Shown: positions 8,539 to 16,806 of the stretch, one piece after another
How positions within the stretch are numbered: the stretch's first letter is position 1
Layout of the letters: every line of letters starts with the position of its first letter
Source: Bacteroidales bacterium
GTDB lineage: Bacteria > Bacteroidota > Bacteroidia > Bacteroidales > JAADJA01
Assembly (NCBI GenBank): GCA_016783885.1
Contig: JADHVR010000034.1
Location: 1-38,588 of the forward strand
Direction: 5' to 3'
DNA length: 38,588 nt
The notes under the pieces: model-generated
The model's database searches: none
What the model was told of the DNA's origin: nothing
The model's input: the letters and a program-made list of their open reading frames with translations, nothing else
Made by a program: the position numbers and the translations under genes

Positions 8539-8913
8539 ATGAAACTTGAACATATTGCACTAACTATTTCTGAGGCTGAAGAAATTAAAGATTTCTATTT
8601 CAATATACTCGGAATGAGAGAAGTAAAAACCTTTGTTTTGAATAAAATTTTAGCTCAAAAAATATTTGGCATTCAAAAAGACACTAATGTTTTCTATTTG
8701 CAAAAAAATGATTTGTTTTTGGAAGTATTTATTACTGATGAAAAACTAAAGCAAGGATTTGATCATATTTGTTTAGCAATAAAAGACAGGGAAACTCTTA
8801 TTACAAAAGCAGAAGCCCAAAATTATGAATGTATCCGTAGAAAAAGAGATATTTTCGATTTAATATTTATTAAAGATAAAAGTGGGAATATCTTTGAGAT
8901 AAAGGAAATGTAA
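8539..8913 (+). CDS. VOC (glyoxalase/bleomycin-resistance) family protein
   Basis: A 124-residue single-unit vicinal oxygen chelate protein. It begins MKLEHIALTISEAEEIKDFY, the usual first strand with a His ligand at residue 5 and the FYFNILGM helix. A second His follows in FDHICLAIKD, and it ends KDKSGNIFEIKEM with the C-terminal Glu ligand. The His/Glu ligand pattern suggests a metal-dependent enzyme or metal-binding protein, probably a dimer as in glyoxalase I relatives. The start is two bases after the transporter stop, so the two form an operon and the role may be tied to metal or electrophile stress. The substrate cannot be told from sequence. Confidence 0.8.
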   Translation: MKLEHIALTISEAEEIKDFYFNILGMREVKTFVLNKILAQKIFGIQKDTNVFYLQKNDLFLEVFITDEKLKQGFDHICLAIKDRETLITKAEAQNYECIRRKRDIFDLIFIKDKSGNIFEIKEM

Positions 8914-9222
8914 CAAACAGATAATAACATGGTTGCCGGTTATTTTCCTCATAGTACTGAATTATCAGAGATAGACGCATTTTACAATAAATTTTAATTC
9001 AATATTCTCATACATACTTGGTTTCAAAGGAATATATGAGGATAGAATATTTTATATCTAAAACAAAAACAGTCCTTTCATTTTCTCCTTATCAAATGCA
9101 GCTTTTTTATCAACTATTTTTATTTATTAAACCCGCATTTGGTAATCGTTTATTTTTCTCGTCTATTTGGTTCCAAAGCTTAGGCTAAATATTATTTAGC
9201 TATTATTTAACTAAAAGATTTA
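8914..9222. other. Gene-free convergent intergenic region with coding relics
   Basis: No intact gene is seen. At 9000-9053 an imperfect inverted repeat (AATATTCT...CATACATA against TATATGAGGATAGAATATT) could end transcription from both sides. On the minus strand at about 9060-9176 a protein-like stretch reads LWNQIDEKNKRLPNAGLI, breaks by a frameshift and continues DKKAAFDKEKMKGLF before a stop, which may be the relic of a lost gene. On the plus strand from 8929 a 22-codon frame ends at 8996. I do not recognise either. Confidence 0.35.
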
Positions 9223-11616
9223 TTATTCATAAAGCAAAGAATCAATAGGATTTGCTTTTGAAGCTTTTACTGTTTGATAGCTAACAGTAATCAAAGCAAT
9301 TAATATAGAGATAATAGCTGCAACTACAAAAAACCACCATTCAATATCACATCTGTATGAAAAATTATTTAACCATGAGTTGAAAAAATACCAGGCTAAT
9401 GGCCAGGCAATTATATTTGCAATAATAACCCACTGAATAAATTTTTTGGTCAATTGGATGGTAATTAAAAATGGTGAAGCGCCAAAAGTTTTTCTTATCC
9501 CGATTTCTTTGGTTTTTTGTTGCACCATAAATGAAGCAAGTCCTAATAATCCGAGGCAGGCAATGAAGATTGCTAAAAATGAAAAAGCAAAAAACAATTT
9601 TCTTGTATTAATTTCATTTTGATAAAGTTGATTATAATCCTGATCAAAAAACGAATATTCGAAAGGAATATCAGAAGAATATTTATTCCACAAGTCACCT
9701 AATTGTTCAATCATAAGCCTGTAATCACCCGGAGTAACGCGAACGCTAACATTTCCAGGATTAATTCCAAAAGAAGAATTCATATTAATAAAACCCATTG
9801 GGTGAACCTTTTGGTGTTTCGACTCATAATGAATATCTTTAATAACCCCAATAACATTAAAGTAAATAGGTGGATTACCCCAGGTGTTAAGTTTTTTTCC
9901 AATCGGATCATCATAAGCAAGCAGCTTTGCGGCTGCTTCATTAATAATAATGGCAGCAGTATCGGTTCCAAATTCTTTTGAAAAGAAACGCCCGTTTTGT
10001 ATCTCAAACTTCATTACATCATTAAAATCTTCATCGCAAGCTGAAAAGTTTAGGGAAAAACCTTCTTTTAAATTTTCAGCACCAAAACCAAGATTAGGGA
10101 ATTTTTCACCAGGCAATCGAAATGAATAAGAAGCACTATTTACGAAAGAAAGCTTCTCAAGATCATTTTTAAACGATTGCTGACTATTATCTAAAGCCGA
10201 TGGATTATTAATTACTATAACTCTTTCCGTATCAAAACCCAAATTTTCTTTCTGTAATAATTGCAATTGATTATAGATCACAAAGGTTCCTATTAATAAA
10301 ATAATTGAAGCCCCAAATTGAAAAGTAACAAGAATGTTTCTGAGCCAGGGCGATTTACTCCCTTTTTCAACTTGTTTTCTTAAAGCAAAAATCGGTTTAA
10401 ACGACGACATAACGATTGCCGGATAAAAACCCGAAAGAAATCCTATAAATAAACCAAGAATTATTAATGCCGGAATTGTATAAAAATTATTAAAAAATTG
10501 CATCGACATTTTTATCCCTTCGTAATCATGTAAATATGCTAAAATTATTTCTACAAAAAACAAGGCTACAATAAGTGAAAAAAAACTGCTTAATATCGAC
10601 TCACATAGAAATTGTTTAAAAAGTTCATTTCTGTTTACCCCAATTGTTTTTTTCACTCCTACTTCTTTCGATCGTTTTGTGGCAGTTGCCGTTGCAAGAT
10701 TGATGAAATTTATACAAGCAATTAACAGAATAAATATTGAGACGAGCAGAAAAATATAAACATATTCCTTTCTTCCATTTACCTCAAATTCACCTCTAAT
10801 ATCAGAGTTAAGATGAATTGAAAGAAGTGGTTGAAGGTAATATTCCCATTTATTTCCATGTGCAGTCGTTTTTTCATAATCCCCATTAAAAAGATATTTA
10901 TTTGTAAAATCAGGCAATTTTGCTTCCAAATCTTTATAATCGTAGTTTTCATTTAATAAAAAATAATTCCTGAAATTATTAGAAAACCATGCCGGATTAT
11001 TATAATATCCATCAAAACTTGTTATTGCAAGAGCAATGTTGAAATGAAAATGTGAATTTTCGGGAACATCCTCAATCACGGCAATAACTTTAAAATTAGT
11101 TGTATCGCCCCTGATAATTTTATTTATAGGGTCATCTGTTCCAAAATATTTTTTGGCTGTACTTTTGGTAATTACTGCCGTATATGGTTCATATAATAAT
11201 TTTGAATCCATGCCTTTAACTACCGGAAGAGTAAAAATTTCAAAGAAGGTAGAATCGACAACGAAAACATTATTTTCGAGAAAGACTTTATCATCATATC
11301 TGAAATTATATGCATCAAAGGTTGCAATTCTTGTAATTTTTTCTATTTCAGGAAATTCATCATAAAGTGCCTGTGGCAAAGCTGCCGGAGTATAAGTTTG
11401 ATATATTGCCGTATTTCCAATGAGGGCATCAACTGCAAAACGATATATTCTATCGGCGTTTTTATTATATCTATCGTAACTTAACTCATTAATTACATAT
11501 AATATACCGATAATACTAATAGCTATCCCAATTGATAAGCCGAGAATATTAATCAACGAAAATCCTTTATTTCGGATCAAAAACCTGAAAGCAGTTTTAA
11601 ATATATTTCTGAGCAT
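9223..11616 (-). CDS. ABC transporter permease, FtsX/MacB type (orphan)
   Basis: This 797-residue membrane protein of the Bacteroidota-expanded FtsX/MacB_PCD permease class has two halves. Each half starts or ends with membrane helices and holds a large extracytoplasmic domain. A TM at about 20-42 precedes a periplasmic domain of about 45-275, followed by three TMs (about 285-420). A second set comprises a TM near 425-445, a periplasmic domain to about 675, and three final TMs. The cytoplasmic coupling segments TATKRSKEVGVKKTIGVNRN and QQKTKEIGIRKTFGASP are characteristic. Such proteins use an ATPase for mechanotransmission or export, but no ATP-binding subunit is encoded nearby, so it must borrow one. 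It is divergent from the Crp/Fnr regulator. Substrate unknown. Confidence 0.88.
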   Translation of the reverse strand: MLRNIFKTAFRFLIRNKGFSLINILGLSIGIAISIIGILYVINELSYDRYNKNADRIYRFAVDALIGNTAIYQTYTPAALPQALYDEFPEIEKITRIATFDAYNFRYDDKVFLENNVFVVDSTFFEIFTLPVVKGMDSKLLYEPYTAVITKSTAKKYFGTDDPINKIIRGDTTNFKVIAVIEDVPENSHFHFNIALAITSFDGYYNNPAWFSNNFRNYFLLNENYDYKDLEAKLPDFTNKYLFNGDYEKTTAHGNKWEYYLQPLLSIHLNSDIRGEFEVNGRKEYVYIFLLVSIFILLIACINFINLATATATKRSKEVGVKKTIGVNRNELFKQFLCESILSSFFSLIVALFFVEIILAYLHDYEGIKMSMQFFNNFYTIPALIILGLFIGFLSGFYPAIVMSSFKPIFALRKQVEKGSKSPWLRNILVTFQFGASIILLIGTFVIYNQLQLLQKENLGFDTERVIVINNPSALDNSQQSFKNDLEKLSFVNSASYSFRLPGEKFPNLGFGAENLKEGFSLNFSACDEDFNDVMKFEIQNGRFFSKEFGTDTAAIIINEAAAKLLAYDDPIGKKLNTWGNPPIYFNVIGVIKDIHYESKHQKVHPMGFINMNSSFGINPGNVSVRVTPGDYRLMIEQLGDLWNKYSSDIPFEYSFFDQDYNQLYQNEINTRKLFFAFSFLAIFIACLGLLGLASFMVQQKTKEIGIRKTFGASPFLITIQLTKKFIQWVIIANIIAWPLAWYFFNSWLNNFSYRCDIEWWFFVVAAIISILIALITVSYQTVKASKANPIDSLLYE

Positions 11617-11712
11617 AGAGCAATTGTTATATTATTTTTTTATTAATAATTGACGACAAATTTAAGCAATTGTTACATATATTTCAACAGTTATGAATAA
11701 GCAATTATTTTA

Positions 11713-11720
11713 TAATTTTG
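11713..11720 (+). promoter_or_regulatory. -7 promoter box of the Crp/Fnr regulator gene
   Basis: TAATTTTG matches TAnnTTTG and lies 23 bases before the ATG at 11744. No clear TTTG -33 element is at the normal distance. A GTTACATAT half-site-like sequence lies upstream at about 11672-11680, compatible with weak autoregulation, but this is not a palindrome. Confidence 0.45.
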
Positions 11721-11743
11721 AAGAAAATTAATATTTAATTAGT

Positions 11744-12421
11744 ATGTACACAAAAATTTCAGAATCTCCAATATTTAGAGGAATAAATGCAGGTGAAGTA
11801 GCCCATATTTTAAATCTTGTACATCATCAGATTAAAACTTACGAGCCTGAAACAGTTATTGCATACAGCGGTGATGAATGTGTAAATTTATATATTTTGA
11901 TAGAAGGAAGCATAAGAGGTGAAGCTGTTGATCTTAAAGGAAAAATTATTAAAATAGAAGATATTAATGCTCCAGATACATTTGCCGAAGCATTTTTGTT
12001 TGCAGACGAAAATAATCTGCTTGTAAACATTGTAACAAACACAAAAACTAAAATTTTAATTATCTATAAAAATGATTTATTACAACTATTCAAATCGAAC
12101 AAAAAAATATTAGAAAATTATTTGAATATTATTTCAAACAGATTTATACTTGTAACAAAGAAATTAAAATTTTTATCTTTAAAAACCATTAAAGGGAAAC
12201 TGGCAAATTACATTTTAAGTCTGGAAAGAAAAAATAAAGGGAAACAGCAATTTTTAATTGACAAAACTCAGGATCAATTGGCAGAATATTTTGGAGTTAC
12301 ACGTCCATCGTTAGCAAGAGCAATAGGCGAAATGAAAGATGGGGGTTTGATAGAAATACACAGGAAAGAGATTAAAATCCTTGATAAAAATTATTTAGTC
12401 AAAATATTAGACCATGAGTAA
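11744..12421 (+). CDS. Crp/Fnr-family transcriptional regulator, HcpR-like
   Basis: A 225-residue regulator. It has an N-terminal cyclic-nucleotide-binding-type beta-barrel (about 10-115, SPIFRGINAGEVAHIL ... LYILIEGSIRG), a long dimer helix (about 115-150) and a C-terminal winged helix (DKTQDQLAEYFGVTRPSLARAIGEMKDGGLIEI as adjacent parts, about 170-205). The recognition helix starts VTRPSLARA, similar to HcpR-type and other anaerobe Crp/Fnr proteins. There is no N-terminal cysteine cluster, so it is not an Fnr-type Fe-S oxygen sensor. HcpR homologues sense NO through heme; that ligand cannot be seen here. The HcpR-like palindrome at 7362-7379, 4 kb away, makes control of the ferredoxin/Hcp genes likely but unproven. 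Confidence 0.85.
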   Translation: MYTKISESPIFRGINAGEVAHILNLVHHQIKTYEPETVIAYSGDECVNLYILIEGSIRGEAVDLKGKIIKIEDINAPDTFAEAFLFADENNLLVNIVTNTKTKILIIYKNDLLQLFKSNKKILENYLNIISNRFILVTKKLKFLSLKTIKGKLANYILSLERKNKGKQQFLIDKTQDQLAEYFGVTRPSLARAIGEMKDGGLIEIHRKEIKILDKNYLVKILDHE

Positions 12422-12437
12422 CAATCTTAAAATATTT

Positions 12438-12491
12438 ATTCCGATCCTGAATCCCGAAACTTTGGGACGGGACGAGATTCCGATTCGGAAT
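12438..12491 (+). terminator. Nested hairpin downstream of the Crp/Fnr gene
   Basis: Outer 16-base arms (12438-12453 and 12476-12491) pair imperfectly as ATTCCGAT...GATTCCGATTCGGAAT. An inner TCCC...GGGA stem belongs to the TCCCGA palindromes seen at 18418 and 34998. It lies 17 bases past the stop codon and could end transcription, although no clear T-run follows. Confidence 0.4.
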
Positions 12492-12606
12492 AATTACTAT
12501 TTAAGGCAGGTAATTTACTAAGGTGAGGGCAAATTTTATTTGTTTTGACCGTTAAATATTAAGTATTGGTTTATATTTGCGTTCTGTAATTTAAAAAATC
12601 AAAAAC

Positions 12607-13011
12607 ATGAAACGTAATATTTGTATTTTAATTTTTATGCTGTTATCCGGTATGTTTTTTACATTCTGTACAAGTCCGTTTACCGAGAAAGATAATGGCA
12701 GAACAATATATCTTGGAATAGATGATCCGTTTGAGATTGAATTAACGGGAAACCCATCTACCGGCTATATTTGGGAACCAGTATCTTATGATACATTACT
12801 TATTAAACAGTTGGGTAAAGCCGGGTTTGAACCCGATAGTGATGATATCGGGTCGGGCGGGAAATATACTTTCAGATTTCAAACTGTTGCAGCCGGTCAA
12901 ACCACATTGGTGCTGATATATTACAGGAAATTTGAAAAAAATAAACCTCCGGCAAAAACTTTCGAGTTAAAAGTAGTATCAGGTACTATGGGAAGAATTT
13001 TGGAAGAATGA
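12607..13011 (+). CDS. Secreted chagasin-type (I42) cysteine protease inhibitor
   Basis: This 134-residue exported protein has an inhibitor I42 domain. A hydrophobic leader covers 4-20 and ends in FTFC at 18-21; the residue before Cys is not Gly or Ala, so a lipoprotein anchor is possible but not canonical. The three chagasin inhibitory loops are recognisable: NPSTGY at 49-54 (loop normally NPTTGY), GSGGKYTFRF at about 82-91, and a third loop in YYRKFEKNKPPAKTFELKV, where RPW is common in the family. Chagasin-type proteins block papain-like cysteine proteases, either the cell's own secreted ones or those of competitors. A TATATTTG box (12572-12579) lies upstream. It is a single-gene unit between the regulator and the two-component system. 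Confidence 0.82.
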   Translation: MKRNICILIFMLLSGMFFTFCTSPFTEKDNGRTIYLGIDDPFEIELTGNPSTGYIWEPVSYDTLLIKQLGKAGFEPDSDDIGSGGKYTFRFQTVAAGQTTLVLIYYRKFEKNKPPAKTFELKVVSGTMGRILEE

Positions 13012-13012
13012 A

Positions 13013-13044
13013 TTTGTAATATTTAAAAAAAATTCGCATCTTTG
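13013..13044 (+). promoter_or_regulatory. Promoter of the histidine kinase / response regulator operon
   Basis: TTTG at 13013-13016 and CATCTTTG at 13037-13044, separated by 20 bases, match the Bacteroidota -33/-7 pattern with one mismatch in the -7 box. The kinase start codon is 61 bases downstream. The -33 element overlaps the end of the inhibitor gene. Confidence 0.55.
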
Positions 13045-13105
13045 CATATGTGCATAACATTTATAAAAAACAAATAACCAATCCTGATTACAATGATTTA
13101 ATAAT

Positions 13106-14407
13106 ATGCTAACTACTATCGCATTAATAATCTCGATCTTGCTCCAATTCTTTGCTGCTTTTGTAGGATTTAGATTAATTATAATTACAAAAGGAAGGGT
13201 GTCATGGATTTTAATTTCGACAGCATTTTTATTCATGGCGGTAAGGCGTATCATAGACGTTTTACCATATACCTATCAAGGTGATTTTCAAAAATTAGCA
13301 TCAGTATATGAGTGGTTAGGCATTATAGTATCAATACTTTTAGCGGCTGGTGTTATTTTAATCGGTGAAATATTTTATTCCTTAAAAAGGGCAGAGAAAG
13401 CCAAGTTAGAATCGGAGAAAAGATTCAAAACTTTATTTAATAGTAGCAGTGATGAAATTTTTGCTGTTGATTTTGATGGAAATATTATTGAAGTAAACCA
13501 AACAATATGTGATGCACTTGGGTATAGTAAAGAAGAATTTATGAAAATGCACCTTAAAGATATAAATTCTGAGAAATATATTGAAATGAGGCTTCCAATA
13601 TTAGAAGAAATTAAGGAAACCGGTTTGCATACATTTGAATCGGAGCATTTATCAAAAAGTGGAAAAATCATACCTGTTGAAATAAAAGGCAGGGTCATAG
13701 ATTATAGCAATGAAAAAGCTATATTATTAATAGGTAGAGATATTACCGAACGAAAACAAACTGAAAGAAAAATTTTAAATGCCATAATTGAAACAGAAGA
13801 AAGAAACAGGAAAAGATTTGCCAAAGACTTGCATGATGGTTTAGGTTCTCTGCTATCAAGTATCGGCATCTATATCGGTTTATTAAGGACAACAGATGAT
13901 GAAGATGAAAAACAAAACCTTCTTGATTATTCAAAAGGACTTATTGATGAAGCTGTTCATAATACAAAAGAAATTGCAAATAATCTTATGCCAAGCATTA
14001 TAAGCCGTTTTGGACTGGTTACTTCTGTAAAAACATTTTGCAACAAAATAAATAATACCGGCTTGCTTAATATATCGGTAAATGTTGATGATACGTTTGA
14101 TGATAAACTTGATAACGATTTGGGAGTTACCTTGTACAGGATTATTAATGAACTGATCAATAATACATTAAAACATGCCTTTGCCGATAAAGTAGAAATA
14201 AATTTTTCCAAAAAAAATAAATATTTAATTTTTACCTATTCTGATAATGGAATAGGATTCGATTTTGATAGAGTGATGAAAGCAAAAACACATACAGGTA
14301 TGGGATTATCAAATATTACAAGCAGGGTTAAAGTTGTAAATGGTACTTGCAAAATAATCAGCTCGAAAGAAACAGGTACTAATGTTATTATTAAAATAAA
14401 ATTGTAA
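13106..14407 (+). CDS. Membrane PAS-domain sensor histidine kinase (HisKA_3 / NarL-partner type)
   Basis: A 433-residue kinase. Three membrane helices lie at about 3-27, 33-50 and 70-92, with almost no extracytoplasmic loop, so it probably senses something within the membrane or cytoplasm. A PAS domain covers about 103-215 (FKTLFNSSSDEIFAVDFDGN to LIGRDITERK). The HisKA_3 dimerisation helix has the phospho-acceptor H243 in AKDLHDGLGSLLS. A HATPase_c domain follows, with an N-box NELINNTLKHA and G-boxes DNGIGFD and GMGLSNI. This is the class that pairs with NarL/LuxR response regulators, and one is encoded 29 bases downstream. The signal is unknown. Confidence 0.92.
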   Translation: MLTTIALIISILLQFFAAFVGFRLIIITKGRVSWILISTAFLFMAVRRIIDVLPYTYQGDFQKLASVYEWLGIIVSILLAAGVILIGEIFYSLKRAEKAKLESEKRFKTLFNSSSDEIFAVDFDGNIIEVNQTICDALGYSKEEFMKMHLKDINSEKYIEMRLPILEEIKETGLHTFESEHLSKSGKIIPVEIKGRVIDYSNEKAILLIGRDITERKQTERKILNAIIETEERNRKRFAKDLHDGLGSLLSSIGIYIGLLRTTDDEDEKQNLLDYSKGLIDEAVHNTKEIANNLMPSIISRFGLVTSVKTFCNKINNTGLLNISVNVDDTFDDKLDNDLGVTLYRIINELINNTLKHAFADKVEINFSKKNKYLIFTYSDNGIGFDFDRVMKAKTHTGMGLSNITSRVKVVNGTCKIISSKETGTNVIIKIKL

Positions 14408-14436
14408 ATTTGGAGATTTTAAATCGTAATTATCAG

Positions 14437-15087
14437 ATGAAAACATATAATATAATATTAGTTGATGATCATGAGATATTTAGGAGTGGTTTAAAATTAC
14501 TTCTAAATAAAATAGAAAATGTTAGAGTTGTAGCCGAAGCATCAAACGGCAGGGAATTTCTTGAAATTATTAAAAATTATAAAGCTGATTTGGTCTTTAT
14601 GGATATCAGCATGCCCATTCTTGACGGTATAGATACAACTGAAGAAGTATGTAAAGAATTCCCTGAATTAAAGATAATTGCCGTTACAACCTTTGGGGAT
14701 ATCGAATTTTTTGATAAAATGATTTATGCAGGTGTAGTGGGTTATATGCTAAAAACTTCAGAATTGGATGATTTTAAAAAAGCTATAAACAAGGTCATGA
14801 AAGGTGGTAATTATTTCTCAGAGGAGATACTTGCAAATGTTACCAAAGAGACTATTATTCAGCAATATGATAAACAAACTGCCATCATACAAAAAATATC
14901 GAAAAGAGAAATTCAAATATTAGAACTAATATGCAAAGGATATTCAAACCATAAAATCGCAGAAGAATTAAATATAAGCTACAGGACCATCGAGAGACAT
15001 AAAACAAATCTACTACTAAAAACCGATACGCATAATACTGTTAATCTCGTAATATTCGCTTTTAAAAACAAACTTGTGGAGATATAA
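14437..15087 (+). CDS. NarL/LuxR-family response regulator
   Basis: From ATG 14437 this has 216 residues. A receiver domain covers 1-120, with acidic pocket D10-D11, phospho-acceptor D56 in LVFMDISMP, conserved Thr in AVTTFGD and Lys in YMLKTSELDD. A LuxR-type HTH occupies about 150-210 (ISKREIQILELICKGYSNHK then IAEELNISYRTIERHKTNLL). A TTG at 14410 in the same frame would add nine residues before the receiver; I reject it because MKTYNIILVDD is the normal receiver start. It is cognate to the kinase directly upstream. Targets are unknown; the nearest downstream genes (lipoprotein and barrel protein) are candidates by position only. Confidence 0.92.
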   Translation: MKTYNIILVDDHEIFRSGLKLLLNKIENVRVVAEASNGREFLEIIKNYKADLVFMDISMPILDGIDTTEEVCKEFPELKIIAVTTFGDIEFFDKMIYAGVVGYMLKTSELDDFKKAINKVMKGGNYFSEEILANVTKETIIQQYDKQTAIIQKISKREIQILELICKGYSNHKIAEELNISYRTIERHKTNLLLKTDTHNTVNLVIFAFKNKLVEI

Positions 15088-15194
15088 GAAAATAGCTTTG
15101 CGAATTAAATAAGAAAGATTGATTTTTTTCTATTTCATCTAACTTATAACTAAAAAAATCTTATACACTGAATTCTTACTCTTTTTTTCTTGCC

Positions 15195-16796
15195 ATGAAT
15201 CAAAACACCAAAATTGTTTGTCTTTTGTTTTTGATTATTGTTGCTTTCTCCGGTTGTCAGAAAGAGCGCCCTCATCCTTCATGGAATGTTGATTTATTGG
15301 CTCCGTTACTTATCGATACGGTTAAAATATCCGATATTATAAGTGATACTTTAATTGAGGGAAATCCTGATAATTCCATCACTTTTGTTTTTGATAAAAA
15401 ACTGTATGAGGTTAATGTTGATTCGCTTGTTATGTTACCCGATACTCTTTTTAGCTGGAGTTTTAGCCTGCAATATTTGCCAAATCCAATTCCACTGGAG
15501 CCGGGAGATACTATTATCGAAGAGATTTTTGACTGGCCCCTTGATTTTTCATCTTTTCATATAGAAGGTGTGGAACTGGAAAATGCCGTGATAAGATCAG
15601 GAGAAATTAAATTCGAAGTATTAGATCAGTCCGAAGGCGATTTGTTATGCGTATTCGGAATTAATTCAGCGGTAAGAAATGAAGCAGATACTTTTATGAT
15701 TGCCGAGAAAGTACCTGCCGGACAAAATATTGACGAAACTTATGATTTCTCAAAATACAGACTCGATTTAAGAGGTTCGGAAGGAATTGAATATAATATG
15801 CTGAATTATTACCTTGCGTTAATATTGCACCCCGACGAACAAGGAACTGTTTATCTAAACCCTGCCGATTCTTTTGCTATAAACATTTATTTTGAAAATA
15901 TTGTTATTGATTACGCCAAAGGATATTTCGGGCAAAACACTTTTGGTTTCGGACCGGAATTATATGATTTTTCCCTTTTCGACGATTTGGAAATTTCCGG
16001 TTTTTCAATGAAGGATGCTACGATATTTTTAAGGATAGAGAATAATTATGGTGTTGAAGGATTATTTAAAATTATTGAGTTATTGGCAATAAACAGCAGT
16101 ACAAATGAAACTGTTCCGTTGCAGGGTGAAATGGTTGATTCTAATTTATTTATCGACAGAGCTGTTCAGACAGGCAATGGGTTGCAGATTATTGAACCTT
16201 TTATACAAACCTACGACTTTTCAAACTCCAATTTTACGGATATGATCGAAATCATGCCCGATAAATTTTCTTATACAATCAAAATTCAGTCAAACATATT
16301 TGGCGACTCCACAAACCACAATAATTTCTTTTATTATGATGAACCGATAAGGGTTTATATGGAAGCTGAAGTTACGCAGGGTGTCAAAATTGAGGATATG
16401 TTTATTGAGAAAAGAGAAACATGGAATGGCGAAGGAGTAAAGCTCGATAATATTACCGAAGGTCGTTTAATACTTATTTTCAAAAACGGTTTCCCGTTTT
16501 CGTTTGATATGAACCTGTTTCTGGAAAATGAAACAATGGAGACTATTGATACTTTACTTTATGATGCGTTTATTACAGGCGCCCAGCCCGGTGCAGATCA
16601 AAAAGTGGAAGAACCTGCCGAAACAAGAATATCCATTGTGTTAACCGACAACTTAAAAAAATCAATAAAAGAAGCAAAATACGGGTATTACGAATTACTT
16701 ATTAATTCAATAGATGATGAACATGTAAAAATTTATTCGGATTATATTATGGAGCTTAAAATTAACGGTGACTTTCAATTTATAATTGAACAGTAA
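15195..16796 (+). CDS. Predicted lipoprotein, conserved hypothetical
   Basis: I do not recognise a named family. The 533 residues begin with a clear lipoprotein signal (hydrophobic 6-17, lipobox FSGC with Cys21), then KERPHPSWNVDLLAPLL, a start often seen in hypothetical Bacteroidota surface lipoproteins. The rest is acidic and rich in beta-type alternation (for example YDFSKYRLDLRG), without visible catalytic motifs. The residues after Cys21 are QKE, so outer-membrane or surface export is plausible. It is 10 bases upstream of the beta-barrel gene and thus probably its functional partner. Confidence 0.72.
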   Translation: MNQNTKIVCLLFLIIVAFSGCQKERPHPSWNVDLLAPLLIDTVKISDIISDTLIEGNPDNSITFVFDKKLYEVNVDSLVMLPDTLFSWSFSLQYLPNPIPLEPGDTIIEEIFDWPLDFSSFHIEGVELENAVIRSGEIKFEVLDQSEGDLLCVFGINSAVRNEADTFMIAEKVPAGQNIDETYDFSKYRLDLRGSEGIEYNMLNYYLALILHPDEQGTVYLNPADSFAINIYFENIVIDYAKGYFGQNTFGFGPELYDFSLFDDLEISGFSMKDATIFLRIENNYGVEGLFKIIELLAINSSTNETVPLQGEMVDSNLFIDRAVQTGNGLQIIEPFIQTYDFSNSNFTDMIEIMPDKFSYTIKIQSNIFGDSTNHNNFFYYDEPIRVYMEAEVTQGVKIEDMFIEKRETWNGEGVKLDNITEGRLILIFKNGFPFSFDMNLFLENETMETIDTLLYDAFITGAQPGADQKVEEPAETRISIVLTDNLKKSIKEAKYGYYELLINSIDDEHVKIYSDYIMELKINGDFQFIIEQ

Positions 16797-16806
16797 TAAA
16801 TAATGA

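Noticed and set aside
8929..8997. 22-codon frame (MVAGYFPHSTELSEIDAFYNKF) after the VOC gene
   Set aside because: Too short, no ribosome site, and no recognised family; at most a coding relic.
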